Source: Aegilops tauschii subsp. strangulata | Lineage: Eukaryota; Streptophyta; Magnoliopsida; Poales; Poaceae | Length of the DNA stretch: 64,000 bases | Direction of reading: 5' to 3' | Assembly: GCF_002575655.3 (NCBI RefSeq) | Contig: NC_053037.3 | Location: 504,998,544-505,062,543 of the forward strand | Shown: one piece after another, positions 34,411 to 45,314 of the stretch | How the letters are laid out: every line of letters starts with the position of its first letter | Position numbering within the stretch: position 1 is the first letter of the stretch | Program-made: the position numbers and the translations under genes | Notes under the pieces: generated by a model | The model's database searches: none | Seen by the model: the letters and a program-made list of their open reading frames with translations, nothing else | What the model was told of the DNA's origin: nothing

Positions 34411-34830
34411 GACTCTCGCAGATTGTACCCCTACCCAGTTGGATAGAGAACTAGCTACACCCCTTCTAACCCCAACCCCAGTAGATAGTAACCCAGTTCC
34501 AGTTGACACATCACTGTCTCCACCATAGAGCACCCAAACACGAGCAGTTAGTAAGGGAACTGCGGTGCCCAAAGCACGAGGACCACCACTCTGAATCCCA
34601 ACTCAACGCTTAAAGGACCAGACTCTCGCAGATTGTACCCCTACCCAGTTGGACAGAGAACCAGCTACACCCCTTCTAACCCCAACCCCAGCAGACAGTA
34701 ACCCAGTTCCAGTTGACACAGCACCGTCTCCACCATAGAGCACCCAAACATGAGCAGTTAGTAAGGGAACTGCAGTGCTCAAAGCACGAGGACCACCACT
34801 CCGAATCCCAACTCAACGCTTAAAGGAGAA
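34411..34830 (+). repeat. 210-bp tandem duplication (70 codons)
   Basis: 34411-34620 and 34621-34830 are direct neighbours with only scattered substitutions, and both start gactctcgcagattgtaccc. The period is exactly divisible by three. Both units contain the same CCATAG stop in the frame running in from the left, so either the stop predates the duplication or the real frame differs. Confidence 0.9.
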
Positions 34831-36087
34831 GAAGAATTGTTCTCAGGTCAAGTTTTGTAGCTATGGTTCATACTCCTTTGCTCTTGCATCACTGTGTTTA
34901 CTCAGACCAACTATTTTCAAATTTGAAGGATGGAATTGAAACTCCAATGGTGCAACAGGTATGTTTTAAACTTGTTTCTTTAAGTGGTTTGCTGTTGTAA
35001 CTTGCTCTATGTTGATTTCAGTTTCAATTGAATAAACAATTATGTTCTCATGTCATGCACATTACAAGTGTCTCTATAGTTTCCCACACTTATATTCTGT
35101 CTATTCTGCTTTGTCTTGAACAAATATTATTTGAACTGTGTCTCTATCTTGATTTGGCAACAAAAACTAGAATGATATATACCATAAAGTGACCATGGTA
35201 CATAGATATATGTTTGTTTCATGATGTTATCCTGTGCACTTTACTACTGAACTGATTTACCAAAATGAGTTTCATATACAACATGGTAAACCTGTGATGT
35301 GTCTACTTGTTTCTCTTTTAGAATGCGGACAAAATATTGGAGAACAGTACCCCGTTATGCAATGGTGAAGGAAGAAATACAGATAAGGTTCAAGATAGTG
35401 AGACATCCCTGTTGGTCTCCAAGAAAGCTGATAAAAACTACCTTGACGACAGTGAGAGAACCCAGAAGTCCTGTCTTGATGTAGTGTTCGAGTTACTGGC
35501 GCTACAGCTGGCACAAGCTCTTCTAACTCGCTGCCTGAATCAGTTCGTCTTCTTGAGTCTCAGCTTCAAGTTGAAAGACATCGATCAGATGTGTTGCGAC
35601 AGGAAGCTGAAGGACTGAGGAAGTCCCTGCAGAATTCAGATGCATACTTTCTGGTGCAACAGCAAGCGCTAGAGGATTTAAGCGCCAAACAAGAGAAAGT
35701 TAATAAGCTTGCTAAGCATCTTGCCAACATTATGGGTACCCAGGATATTGTTTCTTGAGATCTTCTGAAGTGGTTTCAGTTCTGGACATGTTTTGTTGCG
35801 GCGTTTATTTGCACTGGTCGCCAACTTTGACAACTAGTGTATATGATATGCTGCTTTGTTCCCTATATTTGCACTGGTGGCGAACTTTGATGCCCAGTGG
35901 ATGTAATATGTGTAATAGCCGTGATAGCCTAGCATAAGTTGCTTGCTTATTTATTTCCTTGTTGTCTTGTTTATTTGTTTGCTTGTAGTCGGTGTTGTTC
36001 TTCTTCCGCGGTTTGCTAGTGGCTGCAATAACCTTTTTTTAACTAGGCCACAATAACCATGGGCTACATATTTACTGTAGTGACACT

Positions 36088-36222
36088 GGGCCTTCTACGG
36101 GCCGTAGAAACAAAGGGCCTTCTACGGGGCATAGAAACAATGGGCCTTCTACGAGCCGTATCATCAATGGGCCTTCTACGGGCCGTATTATCAATGGGCC
36201 TTCTACGGGCCGTATGATCGAT
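36088..36222 (+). repeat. 27-bp tandem repeats, CACTA subterminal region
   Basis: Five units of gggccttctacgggccgta plus a variable tail start at 36088, 36115, 36142, 36169 and 36196. Such GGGCC/ACGGGCC arrays are usual in CACTA subterminal regions, where transposase is thought to bind. Confidence 0.85.
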
Positions 36223-37294
36223 TGCCCAAACATGGGCCAATAACATACCACTTTATACCCGTAAACGGGCTAGAGTTGGAATCGTCCGTTCATGGGCCGA
36301 CCATAATGGGCCGTCGTTAATCGGCCATATTTGATGACGCTATGAAAACGGCCCAACGTATTAACGGGCCACAAACGGGCCGACTGTAAGCACGGGCTGA
36401 ATTTGGCCCACAAGCAGAAAATGACAGTAACAGGCCGTAAGTAACCGAATGCTGGAAATGAGCCCAAGAATAAATGGGCCCTGAGAAGGCCGAAAGATAA
36501 CATGGGCTGGAAACGGCCCAACGGAATAATGGGCCGTTAATGGGTATAAAGTGATATACTATTCATTACGGGCCGGTTTTACCACGGGCCGTTAACGGGC
36601 CGAGGGTTACTAAGGGCCTCAGATGGGCCAAAAGACGTCATGGGCCATACATGGGCCAGAAGTTAAAATGGGCTAGAATTATATTGGACGGCCCAGATGA
36701 TGCTACTGGGCCTAATTCGGATAGGCTGTAAACGGGCCCTGGGTTAGCGGGCTGTAAATGGGCTATATGCGAACAGGTCATTAACAGGCTTGCCATGGGC
36801 TGGCCCGCCACCTTTTGACCAAGTCAAACGGGCCGGCCTTTTCACAGGAATGGGCCTCTGTTGGGCCGTGCCACGTGACGACGTATCATAGGCGCTTTGG
36901 GTCCAATGAGTGGATGACATCTGTCCCAACGGTGAGCCGACACGTGTTTCCTCCAGCCAATGATGATTTTACACGTGGAAAATCCCCATTGGTCGGGGCT
37001 GTTAACGGGTTATCGGATCCAAAACCGGACCCGATAGCTTAACGGCGTTCCGTTACGGTGGATGTCACGTGTCGGTCACCCTTGATGAAAGCGCTTCTGT
37101 GACGCGCGATTTATCGTCATGGAAGTGGACACTTCCGTGATGATAATTTTGGGAATGTCATGGAACACTTTTACGATAGCACAGGTATGACTATCTTGAT
37201 TCTGTCATAAATTTGTCATGGATGTACATGCATGACAAAAACGCGACCTACTATGACAAACACGTATCATCACGGAAGTGTATTTTTTTGTAGT
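36223..37294 (+). repeat. CACTA subterminal region with ACGGGCC motifs and G-boxes
   Basis: To about 36870 the words gggcc, acgggcc and their complements recur every 15-40 bases in both directions. Between 36870 and 37071 there are four ACGTG cores: CCACGTGAC 36871, ACACGTGTT 36940, ACACGTGGA 36971 and TCACGTGTC 37065. A terminal unit with 'cacggaagtg' occurs twice, near 37110-37131 (as tcatggaagtgg/acacttccgtgatg) and 37271-37280. No coding region. Confidence 0.75.
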
Positions 37295-37295
37295 G

Positions 37296-37921
37296 AACAG
37301 ACACCCGCTAGCCACCTGTGTGCGAAGCACGTCGGTAGAACGAGCCTCATGAACGCGGTCATCTAATGTCGGTCCGGGCCGCTTCATCTAACAATATCAC
37401 CGAATCAAAGTAAGACGTTGGTGGTAAGCAGTATGACTAATATTGCCCACAACTCATTGTGTTCTACTCGTGCATATATCATCTACGCATAGACCTGGCT
37501 CTAATACCACTGTTGGGGAACGTAGTATTTCAAAAAAAATCCTACGATCACGCAAGATCTATCTAGGAGAAGCATAGCAACGAGACGGGAGAGTGTGTCC
37601 ACGTACCCTCGTAGACCGAAAGCGGAAGCGTTTAGTAACGCGGTTGATGTAGTCGAACGTCTTCACGATCCAACCGATCCAAGTACCAAACATACGGCAC
37701 CTCCGTGTTCAGCACACGTTCAGCACGATGACGTCCCTCAAGCTCTTGATCCAATTGAGGACGAGGGAGAGTTCCGTCAGCATGACGGCATGGCGACGGT
37801 CATGATGAAGTTACCGGCGCAGGGCTTCGCCTAAGCACTATGACGATATGACCGAGGTGTTAAACTATGGAGGGGGGCACCGCACACGGCTAAGAGATTG
37901 TCTGTTGTACTTTGGGGTGCC
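37296..37921 (-). mobile_element. Copia (BARE/WIS/Angela-type) remnant: part of 5' LTR and leader
   Basis: On the minus strand an LTR fragment (37921 to 37511) ends in CCCCAACA, followed directly by TGGTATTAGAGCC (37509-37497), the initiator-Met-tRNA primer-binding site type of BARE/WIS/Angela elements with one change. About 200 bases of leader follow to 37296, where the CACTA element begins. At 37921 the gypsy 3' LTR cuts the LTR. gag and pol of this copia are not in the window, so only the two insertions' flanks remain. Family assignment rests on the primer site and the TGTTGGGGAACGTAG terminus. Confidence 0.82.
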
Positions 37922-38401
37922 TGTCGGTGTCAAAACCGGCGGATCTTGGGTAGGGGGTCCCGAACTGTGCGTCTAAGGCCGATGGTAACAGGAGACAGGG
38001 GACACGATGTTTACCCAGGTTCGGGTCCTCTCTATGGAGGTAATACCCTACTTCCTGCTTTATTGATCTTGATGGATATGAGAATTACAAGAGTTGATCT
38101 ACCACGAGATCGTAATGGCTAAACCCTAGAAGTCTAGCCTGTATGACTATGGTAATGAGTATCTTTCTTTTCGGACTAAGTCCTCCGGTTTATATAGACA
38201 CCGGGAGGATCTAGGGTTACACAAGGTCGGTTACAAAGAAAGGGATCTACATATCCGGTCGCCAAGCTTGCCTTCCACACCAAGGAGAGTCCCATCCGGA
38301 CACGGGTGCAGTCTTCGGTCTTCGTATCTTCACAGCCCATCAGTACGGCCCATGGCTAACAGGCCGGATGCCTGATGACCCCTTAGTCCAGGACTCCCTC
38401 A
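37922..38401 (-). repeat. 3' LTR of the host gypsy element
   Basis: This 480-base LTR reads TGTCGGTGTC...GACTCCCTCA on the plus strand. On the coding strand it begins TGAGGGAGTCC and ends ACACCGACA. A purine-rich stretch (cccgggttcgggggctac on the minus strand, starting at about 38419) precedes it as the polypurine tract. It is more diverged from the LTRs at 41300 and 49120 than those are from each other. Confidence 0.93.
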
Positions 38402-41299
38402 GTAGCCCCCGAACCGGGCTTCAATGACGAGGTGTTCGGCGCGCAGATTGTCTTCGGCATTGCAAGGCTGGTTCCTCCTCTGACGACTACCAATTAATGT
38501 ATTCGGCTTATAATTCAATGCCGCACCCCTCGGCTTCTGTGAATCTATGTCTTCAGCTTCCACGTGTCGGGCGAAAGCGGAAGGTCAGGGTATTTTTTGC
38601 AAATAACACCCCGGCCATGCAAGGAAGAGCGTCTATTTAAAGAGATTGGATCTCAGATCCATTCAGCACCACGTGGAGAAAATCCTCAGAGATTGCTAGG
38701 AAAGACCATTCCAACATGGCTAGCATCCCGTGCTCCTCCTCCCGTTCCGGCCCAGAGAAAGGCAAGTGGGAGAGGTGTTCCGTATCTCATGGCCAGCTAG
38801 AGAAGCTGCAAACGCAGGGGTTTCTCCCTCCTGCAGATCTGGTCCCTGTTCGGGCAGGGTTGGCTTCCTTCAACGGCAAGACCCAGGCGGAGGATTTTCC
38901 CAATCCATCCGCGGGGGAACGAGTGTGCTTCGTCCCCTATCTGCTGAGGGGTGTGGGATTTCCCATTCACCCATTCCTCTGAGGGCTTCTGGAGTATTAT
39001 GGCCCAATTTTACCCCAGCCTCGATCATGCACATTGCAGGTTATGTCACTTTATGCGAACTATTCCTGGGTTGTGAGGCCCATTTTGATCTGTGGAGAAA
39101 GTTGTTTTGCCTTGTCCCGCGCAACCATGAGGGATCGATATTCGAAGTGGCCGGGGCCAAAATATGGCATATTGCTGAGACCGGATACCTATCCGGTACA
39201 CCGGAGAAAGCTTCCGAAGAGTGGACCTCCGAGTGGTTCTACATAGATGACGTCGTACTTCCAGATCCAGTCCAGAGAGGTCTCCCGAGTTTGCGAGTGT
39301 TCCTCTGAAGAAGCGCCACAGCTGGTGCCCTCGAAGTCCCGAGGAGGAAGATAGTGCGGAAGTTCGCCAACTCCTGAGCAAGATCAAGACGCTTGCCTAG
39401 TCCGGGCATACGATAGTCGAAGTGATGGTGACCTCCATAGTACGGGGAGTTCGGCCACTCCAATACAGAGGACTTCCCATGTGGAATTACAATGGGGAAG
39501 ATGCCGCCTCCCGCTGCGGCAGGAAGGTCCAGACACCCCTGCCGCCCTAGCCAAAATATTGGCCGAACTGTTCAAGGGTGAGGAAGAGGAGTTCCTGCGC
39601 ATCACGCACAGAGAAGGATATTCCATGTACAATCCTCCGAGCTGGGTGAGCCCCCAACTTTTTTTCTCCACTCATTCCTCTCCCTGAGCTTTATTAACCC
39701 ATCCATTTATAACAGCACTAGCGAAAGACGTCTGAGGGGCTTTACAACCCCGCCCCGCAGCCTGAGGGCCACAATCGGGACCTTGACCCCAGATTCGAAG
39801 AGGATCCGGATATATTTGTGGTGCTAGAGAATGGCGTGTTTTACCAGGCGAGCTACAACGGCATCGAAGTGGCCATCATCGCCGATTACCCTGGTCTTCT
39901 CCCCGCTTCACACGTAAGTAGTTAGGAGACATATTCCCCGAAAGGATTCCCTCGTTCCGCCTTACCCACCACACTATTTCGTGCTTCGAAGGGGAGGCGT
40001 TCGACATAACGTGCTACTCCAGGAGCGACTCCAAAGAGAGCGGCTCCCGCACCGGGCAAGCCTTCGAAGAGGAAGGCAGGTGAAGACACGGTCGGGCCCT
40101 CGTTAAAGAGGTATGGGTTTGCAAATATGTTTTTTAATAGTCGCATCCAACTGTGACTTTCATGTTCATCCCGTATTAGGAAAAGAGTCCGCCGGACTGT
40201 GTCCGGGGGTCCGGGCAGTAATACTCCCAGCAGCCAGGATCCAGCCCCAGCCGAGGGGGCGGGGGCCGATATGGGAGTGACACCGGACTGTCCCTCGTCC
40301 GAGGGCTCGGAGAATATGTCCGTCACCAACTCGGAAGTGGAGAGCACCATGAATCATCGGCGCTGGAGGGCCATTTTACGAGACCCCCGCTGTTCGAAAG
40401 AGGCGTTTGATGCCTTCAGCTCGGCTGACGCATACATCCGAGCTGCTCGAGATGGGATTAGCAGAGCCACAAAGCAGCATTTAACGGATGTGCGGGTAAG
40501 ATTTATTTTGTCCGAAAAGGATAAGCATGTGCTAGTAGCCCCCGAGACTGAAAGGAGTTGGCACAAGTGATTTAAGGATCGATGTATAACCAGGTTCTGA
40601 CGGAGAGGAACAACCTGCTAGCTCAAGAGCTGGAGCAGTGTCAGACGCAGCTAAATGCTTCTACCGCCGAACTGAAAGAGTCCAAGAAGGCATCTTCTGG
40701 TAAGGATCCCCTCCATCGAGGAATAACAATTATATAGTAGTTGTGCTAATATTGTTGCTTATCTCATAATAGGATCATTAGGTCAACTGGAAGAGAAGTT
40801 GAAAACCGCTCAAGCGGGAGAGAAAGAGGCAAAAAGACTACATGCCGCAGGCGACCGTATCCTGGCCCGAGTCAGAGAGGAGAAAAACAAACTCCAAGAT
40901 TCAAACACCAAACTGGGCGAAGAACTAAATGATGTACGAGCCCGGCTAGCCGACTCCGTGAAGGAGAACAACAGGCTGCGAGGCGGCATATTCAGTACGT
41001 GGCCGAATTGACCTTATAACGGTTTGGAGGTAAAAGTAGCTGATATAGCTGTGATTGCAGGTATGTTGACGGGCCGTCCTGAAGAGGAGGTGTCCAGATC
41101 ATCAAGTGATCTCCTGCAAGGGCTGTCGCACTTGCACGAGCAAGCTCGACAGGCAATGCGGAGTGTAGCCAAGGCCTTATGGCCATCCGACTCCCCTCCA
41201 GGGAGTATGGAGAAGCTTGTAGAGCTGTTCAAGGGAGCGCGGAGGCGTATCCGACATTGGAAGATATCGGCTTGCCGAGAGGGTGCGCGAGAGGCCTGG

Positions 41300-41778
41300 T
41301 ATCGGTGTCAAAACCGGCAGATCTCGGGTAGGGGGTCCCGAACTGTGCGTCCAGGATTGATGGTAACAGGAGATGGGGGACACGATGTTTACCCAGGTTC
41401 AGGCCCTCTCTGTGGAGATAATACCCTACTTCCTGCTTGATTGATCTTGATGAATATGAGTGTTACAAGAGTTGATCTACCACGAGATCGTAATGGCTAA
41501 ACCCTAGAAGTCTAGCCTATGAGTATATGGTAATGAATCCGTGTTATCCGGACTATGCCCTCCGGTTTATATACACACCGGAGGGATCTAGGGTTACATG
41601 GAGTCGGTTACATAGGAGGGAATCTTCATAGTCGGTCGCCTAGCTTGCCTTCCACGCCAAGGAGAGTCCAATCCGGACACAGGTATAGTCTTCGGTCTTC
41701 GTGTCTTCACAGCCCATCAGTCCGGCCCATGGATAACAGGCCGGACGCCCGAGGACCCCTTAGTCCAGGACTCCCTCA
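41300..41778 (-). repeat. 3' LTR of the nested pol-less gypsy element
   Basis: This 479-base LTR reads TATCGGTGTC...GACTCCCTCA on the plus strand. The canonical terminal CA on the minus strand is altered to TA (plus-strand TG became TA), while the partner LTR at 49120 keeps TGTCGG. Otherwise the two are nearly alike. Confidence 0.93.
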
Positions 41779-42296
41779 GTAGCCCCTAAACCTGGCTTCA
41801 ATGACGAGTCCGGCGCGCAGATTGTCTTCGGCTTTGCAAGGCGGGTTCCCCTTCTTTCGAACTCCAATATAGTCTTCGGATGTGATGATTGTATCCGGAC
41901 CTGTGTACATAATTGCAGAAAATACAATACTCCACGAGTCCCATCGGTCGACAACTGTTACGACATTGCATCACGCCTGCCCGGTTATTATTTCCAACCG
42001 TTGGCTATCCTATCGCCCCACGTCTCGGGAAGCGGTTTTATTGGCACGTCTTGTCAAAGCAGAGATCGTGTCCCCTTATTCATGGGATTTTCAATAATGT
42101 TGGCATGGGTAACCCAACCGTCCCCTGGGTACAACTCTTTGAGGTTAGGTAAGTTTTGAGACCCAGGAGGGGACGCCCGATATTCTGGGCCTTTATAGGG
42201 ACCCGGACTTGTCTTTCTCTTCTGCACTTGCTTCTTCCTCAATCTCAGCCACCTCGAGTTCTAGCCCTTGAGTTCCAATCACCAGCTGCCCCAATC

Positions 42297-45200
42297 ATGT
42301 CCGGGCCCAGCCGTTCAGTCCGGTGGGTGGCCTCTTCCGTTACGGAGGAGGATATTGCGAAGCTCCGCGTAGCGAGGTACCTGGCCCCAGAAATCCTTCA
42401 TCGGCTTCCTGCCGAGGGGCAGATTATTCCCACCCCCAAATTTGGCGAGAGGGTAGTATTTGTGTCCCACTTCCTTCATGGGCTAGGGTTCGCACTTAGC
42501 CCCTTTGTCCGGGGGCTCATGTTCTACTATGGGCTAGACTTTCACGATCTGGCCCCGAACGCCATTCTTCTCATCTCGGCATTCATCGTCACGTGTGAGT
42601 CCTTCCTCCGGACTCCTCCGCACTTTGGTTTGTGGCTCAAGACTTTTCATGTGAGACCGCAGGTGACAGAGGAGGAGCAGGCAGAGTGCGGCACCATTGC
42701 TATAAGCAAGCTTGCCAGCGTGGTTTGGTTTGAAGGATCTTTCGCCGAGTCTTCTGAACTATGGCAGCAGGGATGGTTTTATGTCAACGAGCCACGGGGC
42801 TCCAGGTGGATGGCTACTCCTGCTTTCTGACCCGGCCCTCCAATTCAACTCGCTTCATGGATCAACAAGGGATTGAACTGGGGATCCGTTAATGAGGTGC
42901 AGACTCTGCAAAGTCGCATCTGAAGCCTTACCGAGAGAGGCATCAAGCTTGTGAACATTGTTCAAGTAATGCTAGTCCGCCGGATCCTGCCATGTCAGCG
43001 GCGGCCTATCCGTATGTGGGAGTTTAATCCAGAAGGGCGGCGGACTCTTCAGCACTTCTTCGGCACTATGCACGAAGGAATGTGGAAATTATATTTCGGG
43101 GAGCGAGAGCAATGGCCGGACACCACCGAAGATGTTGGCCTCGACTGCAATCATCCGGACACTTCGGTAAGTATTCAACACCTTTTATTCCAACATCTTT
43201 TGACAAGATACTGAGCAATCCGTCCCTACGCAGGACTGTATAAAGAAAGCGGTATTAATCTGGAGTCCGGCGCCCCTTCCCGAAGATCCCGCGTCCACCC
43301 TGCTGACGCGGATGTTAATTCCGACACCGTACCGGGTGTCTGCAGAGGGGGGTGAGAGCGGGGAGCCCAAAGGAGATGCCTGCCACGGCAAGAAGCGGGC
43401 TGCATCTGGAGGCCAGGAGGGGAAACTTTCCAAGAAAGGAAAAATGCCATCATCGGTCGGCTTGAGCCATACAAGGGATGTCAATGTAGAGCCTGATGAT
43501 GAGGACGAACCTCCGGCCAAACCGTAAGTGAAGCGGGGTACTTTAACCATACCTCATTCTTTTCTTATTACTGAAGTAGTTCTCCGACATGTGCACGTCC
43601 TCGCAGGTTAACGCCTGGTGTTTCTCAATCGTCCTCCTCCTCGGGGGACCTTCTTCCAGAGATGATGGAGAGTGACACACCTTCTCCGGCCTCCTCGCCC
43701 AATAGGGCGGATAATCTTGAGGTGTCGTCCCGGAGGGCCCCTCCCGACCGGCAAGTAGCAGAGGAAACGAGGAAGGAGTTACCCGAAGGTGGTGCCTCTG
43801 TCACTCTGGGTTCGGGGGTCAAGAATGGCGTCCCCGAACTGTCCGGCTTACAACCGGAGATGATTCTAGAGGCAGGTAAGCGGATTCCTTTAAAGGAATG
43901 TCGTGCTCCGGCAACGGTGTCCGAAGACCCAGGAGTGCCGGAGACGCTGACGGACATGCTGCGATAGGCATCCGTTTCAGAGGAGCACCGTGCCTTAATG
44001 GTTACAGTGGTCGAAAAGGTTCTCTCCGCGAAGAGCGGGTTGAATGAGGCCTTCATGAGCCTTCTAAGGGGTTTTGAGGTTTGTGATGTAATTTTGTCAA
44101 TGGAATATTATTGACCGAATGCACCTGTTGTATATGCAGTAGCCCCTGAGACTCGGATTGCCTTCCAAAAGAAGCGATCAGAGGATCGAAAAGACACGCT
44201 CAGGTACTGACTTTGGTTTAACTTGGAATACAGACTGTCTCGCTTCCTGCGGCTACCCGTGGTATGGAAGTGGCCGAACTGCAGCAAAAGCTGGATACTG
44301 CGGAGGATGACATTGCATTGATCAACAGGCGTCTTGACGACTCGCAAGGTATGTTTTGTGGGCATTCCTTACACCAGTGTCCTTGTAATTTAAGCCTGAC
44401 TCTGAAAAGAGTTTTATATGGAATATGCATGAATGCAGATGGTGCTGCCGCCGTGGAAGCAATTCGGGCGGAGCTAGCCCGGGCCAAGGAGTAGGCCCGG
44501 TTTAGTAATGTGGCCGCCGAAAAGGCATCGGCCGAGTTGAAGGCCGAACAAGCCGCGCGGCGCCAGGACAAGGAGGCCATGTCCACCATGGCGCGCGTGT
44601 TAGAAAATGTAGCTGGCCACTGTAAACTTCTTGAGAAGGAAAATGAAGCCAAAATGGTTGAACTTGACAAGGCCTTATGAGAGGCGAGAGAGGCGCGGTC
44701 TGAATCCAGAGCAGCCCATGAGGAAATCCGGCAAGCTGGGGTTATTGTGGCTGGCAAGCCCTTTTTGCTACAGGCTAAGTTCGGCGATCCGAACTATGCT
44801 CAGCTTAACCAAGTATGGAGTTCTCCGGACAATTTTTTAGACTTGCCGAAGAGTTCTTCCGATGCGGTGCAGTTTTATCAGGCGCAAGAGGGGTATGCAA
44901 CGGAGAAGCTTTTCTGGTCGCAATTCGGCGTGTCGAAGCGCCCTCTGTTGCTGAATGAACAGATGTCCCAGTGGGCCGAGCTACATAGGATATCCGGCGC
45001 TGCCATGAAGAACGTCATAGTCCATTTGTGGCCGACTGAACCTTTTTCCAAGTAGTTACTTCGGCCTGGTGCAGCGGCTTGCTAACGCGGTGCCGCGTAT
45101 CGACGCTATGAAGCGGTCGGCGTGCATTGAAGGTGCACGGATGGCCTTCCCCGAGTCAAGACGTTCTGGGGGAAGATGAAGGCCATCAATATTGCGATGA

Positions 45201-45314
45201 AGAGTCCACCCGAAGGCAAGGACCGTCCGGAACCGGAGCATTATTTTGGAGACGTCCTAGAGGCCGCCCGCTTGACAGAGGGTCAATGCTCAAAAGACAT
45301 AATATTCGAGTGAT
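42297..45314 (+). pseudogene. Antisense spliced gene of nested gypsy ('gypsy-type transposase' domain plus coiled coil)
   Basis: A TATA-like tttatag (42192-42198) lies 105 bases before the ATG at 42297 (MSGPSRSVRWVASS). The first exon runs to a GTAAGT donor at 43167 and contains 'GERVVFVSHFLHGLGFALSPF', 'RRILPCQRRP' and 'MWEFNPEG', hallmarks of the plant PF04195-type domain. Stops at 42828-42830 and near 42922 interrupt it. Canonical introns are visible at 43167-43233, 43524-43606 and from 43876. Later exons encode Ala/Glu-rich coiled coil ('EAIRAELARAKE', with a stop right after) and a C-terminal part (44747-45314) with 'KPFLLQAKFGDPNYAQL' and 'FSQ'-type aromatic residues, ending 'CSKDIIFE'. 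It is clearly homologous to the host element's antisense gene, but with a longer C-terminus. At least three nonsense changes suggest it is inactive. Confidence 0.65.

Larger units (their letters stand above)
30907..35758 (+). pseudogene. CACTA-associated gene with duplicated exons (accessory protein, not transposase)
   Basis: Exon-like blocks are separated by AT-rich introns. An N-terminal block at about 30940-31110 recurs at about 31930-32095 (shared translation '...RRLRSSSPPP...' and 'TLRST/TLRTT'). A Ser/Asp/Glu-rich block ('SSEEDS(K/E)TDDQS(Y)') appears at about 33000-33160 and 33545-33715, with a weaker version at 32595-32690. A Pro/Thr-rich block at about 34270-34830 has a stop (CCATAG) in both tandem units. 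The last exon, from about 35310 to TGA at 35756-35758, ends in a coiled coil with 'EKVNKLAKHLANIMGTQD', a C-terminus I associate with grass CACTA second proteins. A frameshift near 35510 and the stops suggest a degenerate gene; exact splicing is unknown. Confidence 0.5.
29500..37295 (+). mobile_element. CACTA (En/Spm) transposon, right-hand part; left end not found
   Basis: The right terminus reads ...TTTTTTTGTAGTG at 37295, the complement of CACTACAAAAAAA, the hallmark of grass CACTA ends. Subterminal GGGCC-rich repeats (36088-36870) and a spliced second-gene-like region (30900-35758) precede it. No CACTACAAAA left end and no transposase frame are present in the window, so the left limit given is only where gene-like DNA begins. 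The element sits in the leader of a copia remnant, yet the remainder of that copia is not found to its left. A deletion of the left part is the simplest explanation. Confidence 0.7.

Noticed and set aside
36064..36246. 60-residue repetitive minus-strand frame ('RRRPIDNTARRRP')
   Set aside because: It is only the translation of the 27-bp CACTA subterminal repeat.
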